Assembly (NCBI GenBank): GCA_018658685.1
Contig: JABHUT010000178.1
Location: 1-11,124 of the forward strand
Reading direction: 5' to 3'
Length of the DNA stretch: 11,124 nucleotides
Source of the DNA: Alphaproteobacteria bacterium
Lineage (GTDB): Bacteria > Pseudomonadota > Alphaproteobacteria > MED-G09
The notes under the pieces were generated by a model. That model made no database searches. It was given only the letters and a program-made list of their open reading frames with translations, and was not told the origin of the DNA. Of this stretch, positions 1 to 8,288 are shown one piece after another. A program made the position numbers and the translations under genes. Positions within the stretch are counted from its first letter, which is position 1; every line of letters starts with the position of its first letter.

Positions 1-371
1 GAATTACTGAGTTGGCTTTAGAATCTTTTGTTGAGGTTGTAAGAAGGTACCCCGATACAGATTATGCTAGAGATGCGCAAATGAAGATTGATTTAACCAA
101 TGATCATTTGGCTGGAAAGGAAATGTATATTGGAAGATATTATTTAAAGAAAAAGGCTTTTCTAGCTGCTATCAATAGATTTAGAATTGTAACTGTTGAC
201 TATCAGACAACCAGTCATGTCCCTGAGGCTCTTCATAGAACTGTTGAGGCATACTTATCAATGGGTTTGCTTGATGAGGCTTATAAAACTGCATCTGTTT
301 TAGGACATAACTTCCCAAATAATGATTGGTATAAAGATAGTTATGAATTGATACAAGGTAACCTTGAATAA
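1..371 (+). CDS. bamD: Outer membrane assembly lipoprotein BamD, C-terminal part (5' truncated by window edge)
   Basis: BamD is the essential TPR lipoprotein of the BAM complex, on the periplasmic face of the outer membrane, that helps insert beta-barrel proteins. The frame is already open at base 3 (I-T-E-L-A-L-E-S-F...), so the TTG at 12 is internal and the true start, signal peptide and lipobox Cys lie outside the window. About 122 residues are visible, roughly the last half of a family that is usually 240-290 residues. The recognisable BamD core is RRYPDTDYARDAQ, then DHLAGKEMYIGRYYLKKK, AAINRF, DYQTTSHVPEALHR and VLGHNFPNNDWYKDSY, which form the last TPR helices. The stop (369-371) lies within the possible start region of ligA, so the two are probably cotranscribed. 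In many alphaproteobacteria recN sits between these genes; here it does not. Identification is confident from the conserved YQTTSHVPEALHR and GKEMYIGRYY blocks. Confidence 0.93.
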   Translation, partial: ITELALESFVEVVRRYPDTDYARDAQMKIDLTNDHLAGKEMYIGRYYLKKKAFLAAINRFRIVTVDYQTTSHVPEALHRTVEAYLSMGLLDEAYKTASVLGHNFPNNDWYKDSYELIQGNLE

Positions 372-2511
372 TAAGAATATGAAAAAATCTAAAAGTGACG
401 ACAATCTTTTTTTAGAAGATAAGGCAAAAAAAGAACTTAAAAAGTTATATTCTGAAGTAAAAAAACATGATGGTTATTATTACACTGACCATAATCCAAA
501 AATTTTAGATAGTGAATATGATGAGTTAAGAAGGTCTATACTTAAGATCGAAAAAAACTTCCCTTCACTCATTTTACCAAATTCACCATCATTTTCTGTT
601 GGTGCAGAGCCTTCAGGAAAATTTGGTAAAGTTAAGCATTCCCTTCCAATGTTATCTATCCAAAACGCCAAAAGTAGAGATGAGGTTATTTCGTGGAATG
701 AAGGGATAAAAAATTTTCTTATGATCGGTGATGATGAAACTTTTAGTTACGTTGCAGAACCAAAAATTGATGGATTATCAGCCAGTTTACTATACGAGAA
801 TGGCACGCTTAAAGTAGGGGCAACTAGAGGAAATGGCCAATTAGGTGAGGATATAACTGAAAATATCAAAACAATTAAGGGTGTACCCTTGAATATTGAT
901 AAAAAGAAGGCTCCAAAAATTTTAGAAATTAGAGGCGAAGTGTACATGTCTCATGATAATTTTTATTCACTTAATAATATTCAGATACAGCAAGGAAAAG
1001 AGCCCTTTAAGAATCCTAGAAATGCTGCAGCTGGTTCACTGAAGCAGTTGGACCCAAAAGAAACATCAAAAAGATCTCTCGAGTTTTTTGCTTATGCTTG
1101 GGGAGACTGCAGCTCATTACCCTTCGATAACCATTACGAATTAATGCACTTTTTTAAAGATCTTGGATTTCCTATTAATGAAAATTTTGGAATCTTTAAT
1201 ACTATTGATGACTTAATTATTTTTTATAATGATATTTTAGAAAAAAGACCTGATCTTGGTTATGATATCGATGGGATTGTATATAAAATTAATAGATTGG
1301 ACTGGCGAGAGAGACTGCAATCTACTGAACATCATCCACGATGGGCAATAGCGCATAAATTTCCAGCGGAAAGAGCTGTTACAAAAATAATAGATGTCGA
1401 GGTACAGATTGGTAGGACCGGAGTTCTTACACCTGTGGCTAGGCTTCAGCCAGTTACTATTGGGGGTGCTTTAATTTCAAATGCTAGTCTTCATAACTTT
1501 GAGGAAGTTAAAAGAAAGGATATTAGAATTGGTGATATGGTTTGGGTGCAAAGAGCAGGTGATGTAATACCTCAAGTTATTAGCGTTATTAAAGAAAAAA
1601 GATCAGAAAATATAAAAGTTATAAACCCACCTTCAAAGTGTCCTGTTTGTGGGTCTGATACAGAAAAAGAAGTAATTTTATCTGGTAATATGGAGAAAGA
1701 AGAAAAATATTTAAGGTGTATGGGCGGCCTAAATTGCTCAGCTCAAGCAATTGAGAGAATCAAACACTTTTCTTCAAAGAATGCATTTGATATTGAGGGT
1801 TTAGGTCAAAAACAAATAGATGATTATTTTGCTGAAAAAATTATTAAATCACCTGTTGATATTTTTTATCTTGAAGAGCGCTTTAAAGATAATCCCCCAT
1901 TCTTTTGGAGGTATACATCTGGACATTCAGGAAAAATAGGAACTATAAAAGATAGCGCCTTAAAATTATTTAATTCTATCCAAAGTAAAAAAGAAGTTGA
2001 ATTGGATCGTTTTTTATTTTCATTGGGTATAAGGCATTTAGGGTTATCAACAGCAAGTCTTATTGCAAATCATTATAAATCAATAGAAGGAATGCTAGAT
2101 GCGCTTTCTTCAGATAATCACCAAATTTTAGGTGACCTTCTATCCCTTGATGGAGTTGGAAAAAAAGTAGCGATATCAATAATAGATTTTTTTCTAAATG
2201 ATGAATTTAGAAGTTTGATTTATGATTTAATTGATGCTGGAGTAATCGTCAAAAAATTTGATAGAAATATAATAGAAACAAAAATTTCAAATAAAACAGT
2301 TTTAATAACTGGAAGTCTAGAAAGCATGAGTAGGGCTGAAGCTAAAGTAAAAATTGAAATTTTAGGTGCTAAATTGTCTTCATCTTTATCAAAAAAAACA
2401 AATTTTTTAATTGCTGGAAATAAACCAACCTTATCTAAACTTCAAAAAGCAAAAGATTTGGGGGTTAGGATTTTCTCAGAAGAAGAGTGGAATGATTTCA
2501 TTAATGAATAG
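364..2511 (+). CDS. ligA: NAD-dependent DNA ligase LigA
   Basis: LigA seals DNA nicks in replication and repair using NAD+ as AMP donor. The full domain set is visible in 715 residues (counted from TTG 364): the Ia NAD-binding region (HDGYYYTDHNP, SEYDEL, about 35-55); the nucleotidyltransferase domain with adenylated Lys134 in EPKIDG; RGNGQLGEDITEN; DGIVYKI and the HKFPA motif (about 303-335); the OB fold (IGRTGVLTPVA, about 349); a Cys4 zinc finger (C426, C429, C452, C458); helix-hairpin-helix repeats (about 545-610); and a C-terminal BRCT domain (about 640-715). The CMGGLNCSAQAIERIKHF stretch is of alphaproteobacterial type. Start choice is uncertain. TTG 364 has AAGG five bases upstream and overlaps bamD by 8 bases; ATG 379, five codons later, has no clear Shine-Dalgarno. 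Nothing conserved depends on the choice. The 3' end overlaps pepP by 11 bases on the opposite strand. Confidence 0.97.
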   Translation: MNNKNMKKSKSDDNLFLEDKAKKELKKLYSEVKKHDGYYYTDHNPKILDSEYDELRRSILKIEKNFPSLILPNSPSFSVGAEPSGKFGKVKHSLPMLSIQNAKSRDEVISWNEGIKNFLMIGDDETFSYVAEPKIDGLSASLLYENGTLKVGATRGNGQLGEDITENIKTIKGVPLNIDKKKAPKILEIRGEVYMSHDNFYSLNNIQIQQGKEPFKNPRNAAAGSLKQLDPKETSKRSLEFFAYAWGDCSSLPFDNHYELMHFFKDLGFPINENFGIFNTIDDLIIFYNDILEKRPDLGYDIDGIVYKINRLDWRERLQSTEHHPRWAIAHKFPAERAVTKIIDVEVQIGRTGVLTPVARLQPVTIGGALISNASLHNFEEVKRKDIRIGDMVWVQRAGDVIPQVISVIKEKRSENIKVINPPSKCPVCGSDTEKEVILSGNMEKEEKYLRCMGGLNCSAQAIERIKHFSSKNAFDIEGLGQKQIDDYFAEKIIKSPVDIFYLEERFKDNPPFFWRYTSGHSGKIGTIKDSALKLFNSIQSKKEVELDRFLFSLGIRHLGLSTASLIANHYKSIEGMLDALSSDNHQILGDLLSLDGVGKKVAISIIDFFLNDEFRSLIYDLIDAGVIVKKFDRNIIETKISNKTVLITGSLESMSRAEAKVKIEILGAKLSSSLSKKTNFLIAGNKPTLSKLQKAKDLGVRIFSEEEWNDFINE

Positions 2512-4279
2512 GGCTACAACAAATTTCTAGCCATGACTTCTGACTATTATCTAAGAATGGAGAAATTTCTTTAAAAACCTCTTTATGGTAGTCATTCAAC
2601 CAGCCTTTTTCTTTATGGTCCAACAAATTTACTTTTATCAAAGATTTATCTATGGGAGACATTGTTAATGTTTCAAATTTTAAATTATTTTTATCACCAT
2701 TGCTTTGTTTTACATAAACTAGATTTTCTATCCTAATTCCATATTCATACTCTTTATAATATCCAGGTTCATTCGAAATTATCATTCCCTCTTTTAGTTC
2801 TTCAGATCCCATCGGTGATATATTTTGTGGTCCTTCATGAACCCCAAGAAAAGAACCAACACCATGACCTGTTCCGTGACTATAATTTAATCCAATATCT
2901 AATAAAAATTTACGCGCCAGTGGATCTAGGTCTGATCCTTTTGTACCTTTTGGGAATATAGAGCTTGCAATAGCAATGTGACCTTTTAAGACCCGAGTGA
3001 ACCTATCTTTTATTTCTTCATTAATATTATTTTTATAGAAAACTGGTACTGTTCTAGTTACATCAGTTGTTCCATCAAGATATTGCCCACCAGAGTCGAG
3101 TAATAAAATATCACCAGATTTGAGGATTTTATTTGTTTTTTTATTTGCCTTGTAGTGAATGATCGCACCATTAGATGCAGCTCCAGCAATTGTACTAAAT
3201 GATAAAGATTTTAACTCTTTGTTTTCCTTTCTAAATTCTAAAAGCTTATTTTCTATAGTTATTTCATCAATTGAATTCTCTTCTACTTCATTTTCCAACC
3301 AAAATAGAAACTTTGTTAAAGCAACTCCGTCTCTTATATGAGCGCTTTTCGAACCTTTTAATTCTGTAATATTTTTACAAGCTTTCATTATGCTGCATGG
3401 ATTAGGCTTTAAAATAAATGAAAAAGAGTGTGATTGAATTATTTGAGCAACCTCTAAAGGGGTGGTGTTCGGATCAAATAATGTATTTCTATATTTTTTA
3501 TCTTTAATAAAATCTAAAATACTCTCTAAAGGTAAAACTAAAATTTTATTTTTATTAAAATAGTTATTAATTTTTTCTGATACCTCATGATTTGAAAAAA
3601 GATAAACATCTCCACTTTTTTCAAAAATTGAAAAGCATCTTAGTAATGGCGTGAAATCCAAGTCATTGCCTCTAATATTTAAGAGCCAGCAGCTATTATC
3701 AGATTCAGAAATGAAAAGTGAGTCTGCATTCTCTTTATCAATCTCTTCTATTAGATCTCCTTTTTTTTCTAGAAAACTTTTACCAGAAAATCTTTCTTCA
3801 TGCCTAATAACCTTTCCATTAGGTTCCTTAGGTCTAGACAGCCATATTTCGTCAACTAGGTTGTTTGTCTCGATAAGCTCTATATTACTTTCATCCGCTA
3901 TTTTTTTAAGAGAAATAAATTTAGTCAGTGATAAAACTTTTGGATTAAAACCAAGTCTGTGTCCATTCAAGCAATTTTTTCTAATCCATTTCTTTTGACT
4001 ATCGATAGCAAGATCTTCAAAATCAAAAATATTTGATGGGCTTTCCATTTTTACTTGAGTTGTGTATCTTCCATCAACGAATATAGCTGCGCTACTTTGG
4101 TTTATAATTGATAATCCAGCAGAGCCTGTGAAGCCCGAAATCCAAGATAATCTATCAGATGAGGGCGGGGTGTATTCAGTAAGGAACTCATCTTCATGCG
4201 GTATAATAAAACCATCAAGTCTTTTAATTTTCATTAAAGTTCTAAGTTCTTTAACTTTACTTTTAATATTTTTATTCAT
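2501..4279 (-). CDS. pepP: Xaa-Pro aminopeptidase (aminopeptidase P, M24B family), long three-domain form
   Basis: This is a cytosolic metallopeptidase that releases an N-terminal residue preceding proline. At 592 residues it is the long form with two creatinase-like N-terminal domains (about 1-150 and 160-300) before the pita-bread catalytic domain (about 310-530), as in human XPNPEP1 and many alphaproteobacterial enzymes, rather than the roughly 440-residue E. coli form. All five expected metal ligands can be placed: D395 and D406 (LLDSGGQYLDGTTDVTRT), H472 (SHGTGHGVGSFLGVHEG), E504 (SNEPGYY) and E518 (IRIENL). The N-terminal block YTPPSSDRLSWISGFTGSAG is also typical. The start is ATG 4277-4279 with no convincing Shine-Dalgarno (an A/T-rich leader), as for several genes here. 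It lies 46 bases downstream of uvrD on the same strand, so cotranscription is likely. A role in peptide turnover is inferred from the family. The symbol pepP is by homology. Confidence 0.94.
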   Translation of the reverse strand: MNKNIKSKVKELRTLMKIKRLDGFIIPHEDEFLTEYTPPSSDRLSWISGFTGSAGLSIINQSSAAIFVDGRYTTQVKMESPSNIFDFEDLAIDSQKKWIRKNCLNGHRLGFNPKVLSLTKFISLKKIADESNIELIETNNLVDEIWLSRPKEPNGKVIRHEERFSGKSFLEKKGDLIEEIDKENADSLFISESDNSCWLLNIRGNDLDFTPLLRCFSIFEKSGDVYLFSNHEVSEKINNYFNKNKILVLPLESILDFIKDKKYRNTLFDPNTTPLEVAQIIQSHSFSFILKPNPCSIMKACKNITELKGSKSAHIRDGVALTKFLFWLENEVEENSIDEITIENKLLEFRKENKELKSLSFSTIAGAASNGAIIHYKANKKTNKILKSGDILLLDSGGQYLDGTTDVTRTVPVFYKNNINEEIKDRFTRVLKGHIAIASSIFPKGTKGSDLDPLARKFLLDIGLNYSHGTGHGVGSFLGVHEGPQNISPMGSEELKEGMIISNEPGYYKEYEYGIRIENLVYVKQSNGDKNNLKFETLTMSPIDKSLIKVNLLDHKEKGWLNDYHKEVFKEISPFLDNSQKSWLEICCSPIH

Positions 4280-4325
4280 AAATTTTTATAGCACAATATA
4301 GCTTATGTAATAAAGAAATTGGAAT

Positions 4326-6560
4326 CTAGGTAGCTATATCAACGAAATTTTCCATTACTTTTCGCATACCATTATTGCCAAAATTAATTGTTAATTTTTT
4401 TCCATCAACAGATTCAATTTTTCCTTTGCCAAATTTTTTGTGGACAACAAGTGTTCCGGTAGAAAATTTTGAATTTGTATCTACTGAATTAATTTCTTCT
4501 TCTTGTATTCTTTTATTACTTAAACTCTGAATTTTTGCTCTTTCCCAACCAGGAGTGCTATAATCTGATTGATCAAATATATCATCCTCTTTTATGTCTG
4601 TAAAATTACCTTTGTTGCCAGAAAAGTGTGATAAATTTATCTCGATATTATCTTCAGGAAGTTCGTTTACAAACCTTGATGGAATACTTGAAAGCCATTG
4701 ATTATGCATTTTTCTATTTGCAGCATAAAAGATTGAAGATTTAATTTTTGCTCTTGTAATGCCTACATAAGCCAATCTTCTTTCTTCCTCTAAAGACTTA
4801 ACTCCACCTTCATCTAATGACCTTTGGTTTGGAAAAACACCTTCCTCCCACCCTGGAAGAAATACATAATCAAATTCTAATCCTTTGGCTGCATGCAGGG
4901 TCATTAAACTTACCTTGTTACCCTCTGGATTTTTATCTATCTCCATAACAAGCGATATGTGCTCAAGATATGCGTTTAAACTTTCAAATGGTTCAATTGA
5001 TCTAAATAACTCTTTTATATTATCTAAACGTCCTGCAGCAGTTATCGTATCATCATTACGCAGCATTTCTAAATACCCGGAATCTTCTAAAATTATTTCT
5101 GCCATATCATAATGACTTCGTTCAGTAATGAGACTATTCCATCTCTCTGTAAGTTCTACAAAATAGCCGAGAGATATTTTAGTTTTTGGTTTTATTTCTG
5201 AAGTCTTAATAAGGTCTTTAATAGCGTCTATCGTTGAAATATTATTATGTTTTGCATAATCTTTTATTTTTTTTAATGTTGTTTCCCCTATACCTCTTTT
5301 TGGAACATTTAAAACTCTTTCAAGTGCTAGACTGTCATTTGGCTGAATTGCAAGGCGAAAATAAGCGTTTGCATCTCTTATTTCTTTTCTTTCATAGAAT
5401 CTTGGTCCACCAATTACCTTATAAGGAAGGCCAATAGAAACAAACCGATCTTCAAACTCTCTCATTTGAAAGCTGGCACGAACCAATATTGCAACTTCAT
5501 CCAAATTTTTTTTATTTAGTGACTGTTGTTCTATTTCATCAGTTATAATTCTTGCTTCTTCTTCACCGTCCCATGTAGATGTAACAGAAACTTTTTCTCC
5601 ACCATTTGAAGATGTCCACAAAGTTTTTCCAAATCTTGATTCATTTGCCTCTATTAATTTTGAGGCTGCAGCAAGTATATTACCTGTTGATCTATAGTTT
5701 TGCTCTAATCTGATAATTCTTGAATTTATGAAGTCTTTTTCAAATTTTAGTATATTGGTAACTTCAGCTCCCCTCCAAGAATAAATAGATTGGTCGTCAT
5801 CCCCAACGCAACATATATTCTTCCACTTGCCAGAAAGTAATTTCAATAAAGTGTATTGCGATGTGTTTGTATCTTGATATTCATCGACTAGCATATATTT
5901 GAAGCGGTTCTGGAAACCTTCTAAAATATCGGGATTTTCATTAAATAATCTTATGCATTCAAGAATAAGATCACCAAAATCTGCTGCATTAAAAAATTTT
6001 AACTGTTCTTGATATTTTTTATAAAGTACCTTGCCTTTTCCATTCGCAAAGTAATCTCCATCATCTGAGGAAATTTGATTGGGGCTTAACCCTTTGTTTT
6101 TCCACTTATCAATTAGAGATAAAAGTCCTTTAGCAGACCATTTCTTGTCATCAATATTCTCTTCTTTGATGATTTGCTTTAGTAGTCTTAGCTGATCATC
6201 AGTATCCAAAATTATAAAACCATTTTTTAACCCTACTTTTTCTGGATACTGTCGTAATATTTGAGCTCCAATGGAATGAAAGGTGCCTAACCATTTCAAA
6301 CCTGTGACCATATCACCTATAAGGTTTCCAACCCTACTTTTCATTTCGTTAGCTGCCTTATTAGTGAATGTTACCGAAAGTATTTCACCAGGGAGAGCCA
6401 TATTTTCCATTAATATTCTTGCTAGTCGTGTTGTCAGAACCCCCGTTTTACCTGTTCCAGCACCAGCCAATACTAATAAAGGGCCGTCATCATGAAGGAC
6501 TGCTTCTTTTTGAACTTCATTTAATTTCTTGAATGCGTCTAATTCATTTATTTTTAGCAT
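4326..6560 (-). CDS. uvrD: ATP-dependent DNA helicase UvrD/PcrA (SF1A)
   Basis: This is a 3'-to-5' superfamily 1 helicase acting in nucleotide excision repair, mismatch repair and removal of RecA or stalled RNA polymerase. In 744 residues the helicase motifs appear in order: Q-motif region (LNEVQKEAV, about 13-21), Walker A GAGTGKT (33-39), Ia (TFTNKAANEM), Walker B VDEYQD (225-230), III (GDDDQSIYSWRGA, 253-265), IV (EQNYRST, 286-292), V (TLHAAKGLEFDYVFLPG, about 554-570) and VI (EEERRLAYVGITRAK, 591-605). A linker rich in charged residues leads to the C-terminal Tudor-like module of PcrA/UvrD (LVVHKKFGKGKIESVDG to MENFVDIA, about 704-743), known in the family to contact RNA polymerase. This tail separates it from Rep. 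The start is ATG 6558-6560, with only a weak AAAGA-type Shine-Dalgarno. The 76-base gap after the ribbon-helix-helix gene leaves open whether it has its own promoter; pepP follows downstream. Confidence 0.95.
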   Translation of the reverse strand: MLKINELDAFKKLNEVQKEAVLHDDGPLLVLAGAGTGKTGVLTTRLARILMENMALPGEILSVTFTNKAANEMKSRVGNLIGDMVTGLKWLGTFHSIGAQILRQYPEKVGLKNGFIILDTDDQLRLLKQIIKEENIDDKKWSAKGLLSLIDKWKNKGLSPNQISSDDGDYFANGKGKVLYKKYQEQLKFFNAADFGDLILECIRLFNENPDILEGFQNRFKYMLVDEYQDTNTSQYTLLKLLSGKWKNICCVGDDDQSIYSWRGAEVTNILKFEKDFINSRIIRLEQNYRSTGNILAAASKLIEANESRFGKTLWTSSNGGEKVSVTSTWDGEEEARIITDEIEQQSLNKKNLDEVAILVRASFQMREFEDRFVSIGLPYKVIGGPRFYERKEIRDANAYFRLAIQPNDSLALERVLNVPKRGIGETTLKKIKDYAKHNNISTIDAIKDLIKTSEIKPKTKISLGYFVELTERWNSLITERSHYDMAEIILEDSGYLEMLRNDDTITAAGRLDNIKELFRSIEPFESLNAYLEHISLVMEIDKNPEGNKVSLMTLHAAKGLEFDYVFLPGWEEGVFPNQRSLDEGGVKSLEEERRLAYVGITRAKIKSSIFYAANRKMHNQWLSSIPSRFVNELPEDNIEINLSHFSGNKGNFTDIKEDDIFDQSDYSTPGWERAKIQSLSNKRIQEEEINSVDTNSKFSTGTLVVHKKFGKGKIESVDGKKLTINFGNNGMRKVMENFVDIAT

Positions 6561-6636
6561 TTTTTTATCTTTAAGAGGTATATGGATTTATTGAATCTTT
6601 ATATTTTATTGTAAAATTTGACACTACAATGATTCA

Positions 6637-6855
6637 TTATTTTTTCATCTCAATAAAAGATTTTAGAATAAAAACCCTCAAAGCCGATGCAAGACTTCCT
6701 TTTCTTTCATTTTGATCAATTTTTTGTATAAGAGAATCGATATTTAAATTATTTTTCTTTGCTATACTTTCCAATGCTTCCCAAAACTCTATCTCAAGAG
6801 CAACACTTGTTTTATGTCCAGATAAAACTAAAGATTTTTTTATTTGATTAATCAT
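6637..6855 (-). CDS. Small ribbon-helix-helix domain protein (RHH_4-like)
   Basis: A 72-residue protein whose whole length is one ribbon-helix-helix-like domain. It resembles the alphaproteobacterial RHH_4 type (Pfam PF13467, recalled by pattern, not searched). The diagnostic pattern is a short basic strand (KKSLVLSGHKTSVALE, about 6-21), then EFWEALESIAKKNN (helix 1, about 23-36), a connecting SLIQKIDQNERKG, and SLASALRVFILKSF (helix 2, about 54-67). RHH proteins usually bind DNA as dimers through the N-terminal strand, so a regulatory role is plausible, but no target can be named from the sequence. Its ATG (6853-6855) is three bases after the fumC stop, which implies translational coupling or at least cotranscription with fumC. 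No good Shine-Dalgarno is visible. No partner toxin gene is adjacent, so it does not look like an antitoxin. Confident as a real gene because of the conserved pattern; function unknown. Confidence 0.85.
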   Translation of the reverse strand: MINQIKKSLVLSGHKTSVALEIEFWEALESIAKKNNLNIDSLIQKIDQNERKGSLASALRVFILKSFIEMKK

Positions 6856-6858
6856 AAA

Positions 6859-8250
6859 TTAAGATGGTTTAATCATTTTTTTAGGTATTACTATTTTATC
6901 ATACTCAGCTTCATTAATATAACCTAATCTTACAGCTTCCTCTTTTAGTGTAGTTCCATTTTTATGGGCTGTTTTTGCTATTTTTGATGCATTGTCATAG
7001 CCTATTACAGGAGCTAGAGCAGTAACTAGCATCAAAGAACTATTTAATAGCTCACTAATTTTTGCATTGTTAGGTTTGATCCCATCAATGCAATTACTTG
7101 TAAAGCTCAAACACCCATCTCCCAAAAGTTTTATCGATTGAAGAATATTATAAGCTATTACTGGTTTGAAAACATTTAATTCAAAATGGCCCTGACTTCC
7201 TGACATGGTTATTGTTGAGTGATTTCCCATGACCTGAAGACATAACATTGTCATTGCTTCGCATTGAGTGGGGTTAACCTTTCCAGGCATGATAGATGAA
7301 CCAGGTTCATTTTCTGGTAATTGAATTTCCCCTAAACCAGACCTTGGGCCAGAACCTAATAATCTAATATCATTAGCAATTTTAAAAAGTGATGCGGCTA
7401 TAGTATTCAGGCTTCCTGACACTTCGACCATAGTGTCATGAGTGGCTAGAGCTTCAAATTTATTTGGTGATGTTTTGAAAGGAAGACCGGTTATTTTTTT
7501 ACATTGTAAAGCAAATTTTTTATCAAACCCCTTTTTTGAATTCAGTCCAGTGCCAACGGCAGTTCCACCCTGGGCGAGATAAAGTAACTCATTAGATGAT
7601 TTTTTGATTCTCTCTATTCCGTTATTTATTTGAGAAAAATACCCTGAAAATTCTTGCCCTAAGGTAACAGGAGTAGCATCTTGCAAATGAGTTCTTCCGA
7701 TTTTGATTATTTTATTAAATTCTTTTGATTTATTTTCTAATGATAGTGATAATTTTTCCATAGCTGGAATAAGATTATTAGAAATCTCTATTGCCGCTGC
7801 AATATGCATTGCAGTTGGAAAAGTATCATTTGATGATTGGGATAGATTGCAATGATCATTTGGGTGGACTGGAGTTTTCGATCCTATTTTTCCTCCAAGA
7901 ATTTCAATTGCTCTGTTAGAAATAACCTCATTAGCGTTCATATTTGACTGAGTTCCTGAACCGGTTTGCCATACCACTAGAGGAAAGTGATCATCAAGTT
8001 TACCCTTTATAATTTCGCTAGCAGCTTTTCCAATAGCATTTGCAATTTTAGGTGGAAGAATTCCCATATCCTTATTAACTGATGAGGCGGCTAATTTAAC
8101 AACTCCTAAAGCTCTTATAAGCGGAGTAGGCATTTTCTCTCCTCCAATCTTAAAGTTTTTTAAGGACCTTTGAGTTTGCGCTCCCCAATACCTATCATTT
8201 GCAACACTTATTTTCCCAAACGCATCAGTTTCTTCTCTTTTATCTATCAC
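6859..8250 (-). CDS. fumC: Class II fumarate hydratase FumC
   Basis: FumC catalyses reversible hydration of fumarate to L-malate in the TCA cycle; it is the oxygen-stable, iron-free homotetrameric fumarase. The 463 residues match the family length (about 460-467). Key features: TGSGTQSNMNANEVI (about 96-110), HPNDHCNLSQSSNDTFPTAM (about 129-148), catalytic-pair H188 in GRTHLQDATP, and the superfamily signature GSSIMPGKVNPTQ (317-329) with S318, K324 and N326. FumC rather than aspartase is supported by overall similarity to E. coli FumC, including shared numbering of H188 and S318. The start is GTG (8248-8250), supported by GGAG at 8258-8261 seven bases upstream and by the typical N-terminus (REETDAFGKISV). 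It lies directly downstream of ssrA on the same strand and is followed after 3 bases by the ribbon-helix-helix gene. Whether it uses its own promoter or reads through from ssrA is not clear. Confidence 0.97.
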   Translation of the reverse strand: MIDKREETDAFGKISVANDRYWGAQTQRSLKNFKIGGEKMPTPLIRALGVVKLAASSVNKDMGILPPKIANAIGKAASEIIKGKLDDHFPLVVWQTGSGTQSNMNANEVISNRAIEILGGKIGSKTPVHPNDHCNLSQSSNDTFPTAMHIAAAIEISNNLIPAMEKLSLSLENKSKEFNKIIKIGRTHLQDATPVTLGQEFSGYFSQINNGIERIKKSSNELLYLAQGGTAVGTGLNSKKGFDKKFALQCKKITGLPFKTSPNKFEALATHDTMVEVSGSLNTIAASLFKIANDIRLLGSGPRSGLGEIQLPENEPGSSIMPGKVNPTQCEAMTMLCLQVMGNHSTITMSGSQGHFELNVFKPVIAYNILQSIKLLGDGCLSFTSNCIDGIKPNNAKISELLNSSLMLVTALAPVIGYDNASKIAKTAHKNGTTLKEEAVRLGYINEAEYDKIVIPKKMIKPS

Positions 8251-8257
8251 TTGTTAT

Positions 8258-8261
8258 CTCC
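8258..8261 (-). promoter_or_regulatory. Shine-Dalgarno of fumC, decides the GTG start
   Basis: On the minus strand GGAG lies 7 bases before GTG 8250-8248. It is one of the two strongest ribosome binding sites in the window and supports GTG as the fumC start. There is no alternative ATG close by in frame, and the protein from GTG has the family's usual N-terminus. Confidence 0.75.
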
Positions 8262-8288
8262 AAAAGGTTTATTCACCCAGAATTAAAC
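8262..8288 (-). terminator. Possible weak hairpin terminator or processing hairpin after the ssrA coding piece
   Basis: On the minus strand, just past the presumed 3' end of the tmRNA coding piece, GTTTAATTC and GAATAAAC can pair (8 base pairs with one bulged A) around the loop TGGGT, followed by CCTTTT. The stem is A/T-rich and the T run has only four bases, so it is a poor intrinsic terminator. It could equally mark 3' processing of the coding RNA, with fumC transcribed by read-through. Confidence 0.3.

Noticed and set aside
3651..3998. 115-codon open frame on the plus strand
   Set aside because: It lies wholly antisense to pepP, whose catalytic motifs and full length are clear. The translation is Ser/Leu/Phe-rich with no recognisable domain, as expected of a shadow frame.
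4062..4301. 79-codon plus-strand frame with a hydrophobic C-terminus resembling a membrane peptide
   Set aside because: It is antisense to the conserved pepP N-terminus; the hydrophobic stretch is the complement of Lys/Asn-rich codons in A/T-rich DNA. No ribosome binding site or family pattern.
6561..6636. Possible uvrD promoter or terminator between the ribbon-helix-helix gene and uvrD
   Set aside because: TTGTAG and TAAAAT are only 15 bases apart and the next candidate (TATAAA) is 20 bases away. The possible TTGTA/TACAA hairpin has an 11-base loop and no T run. Not strong enough to report as a feature.
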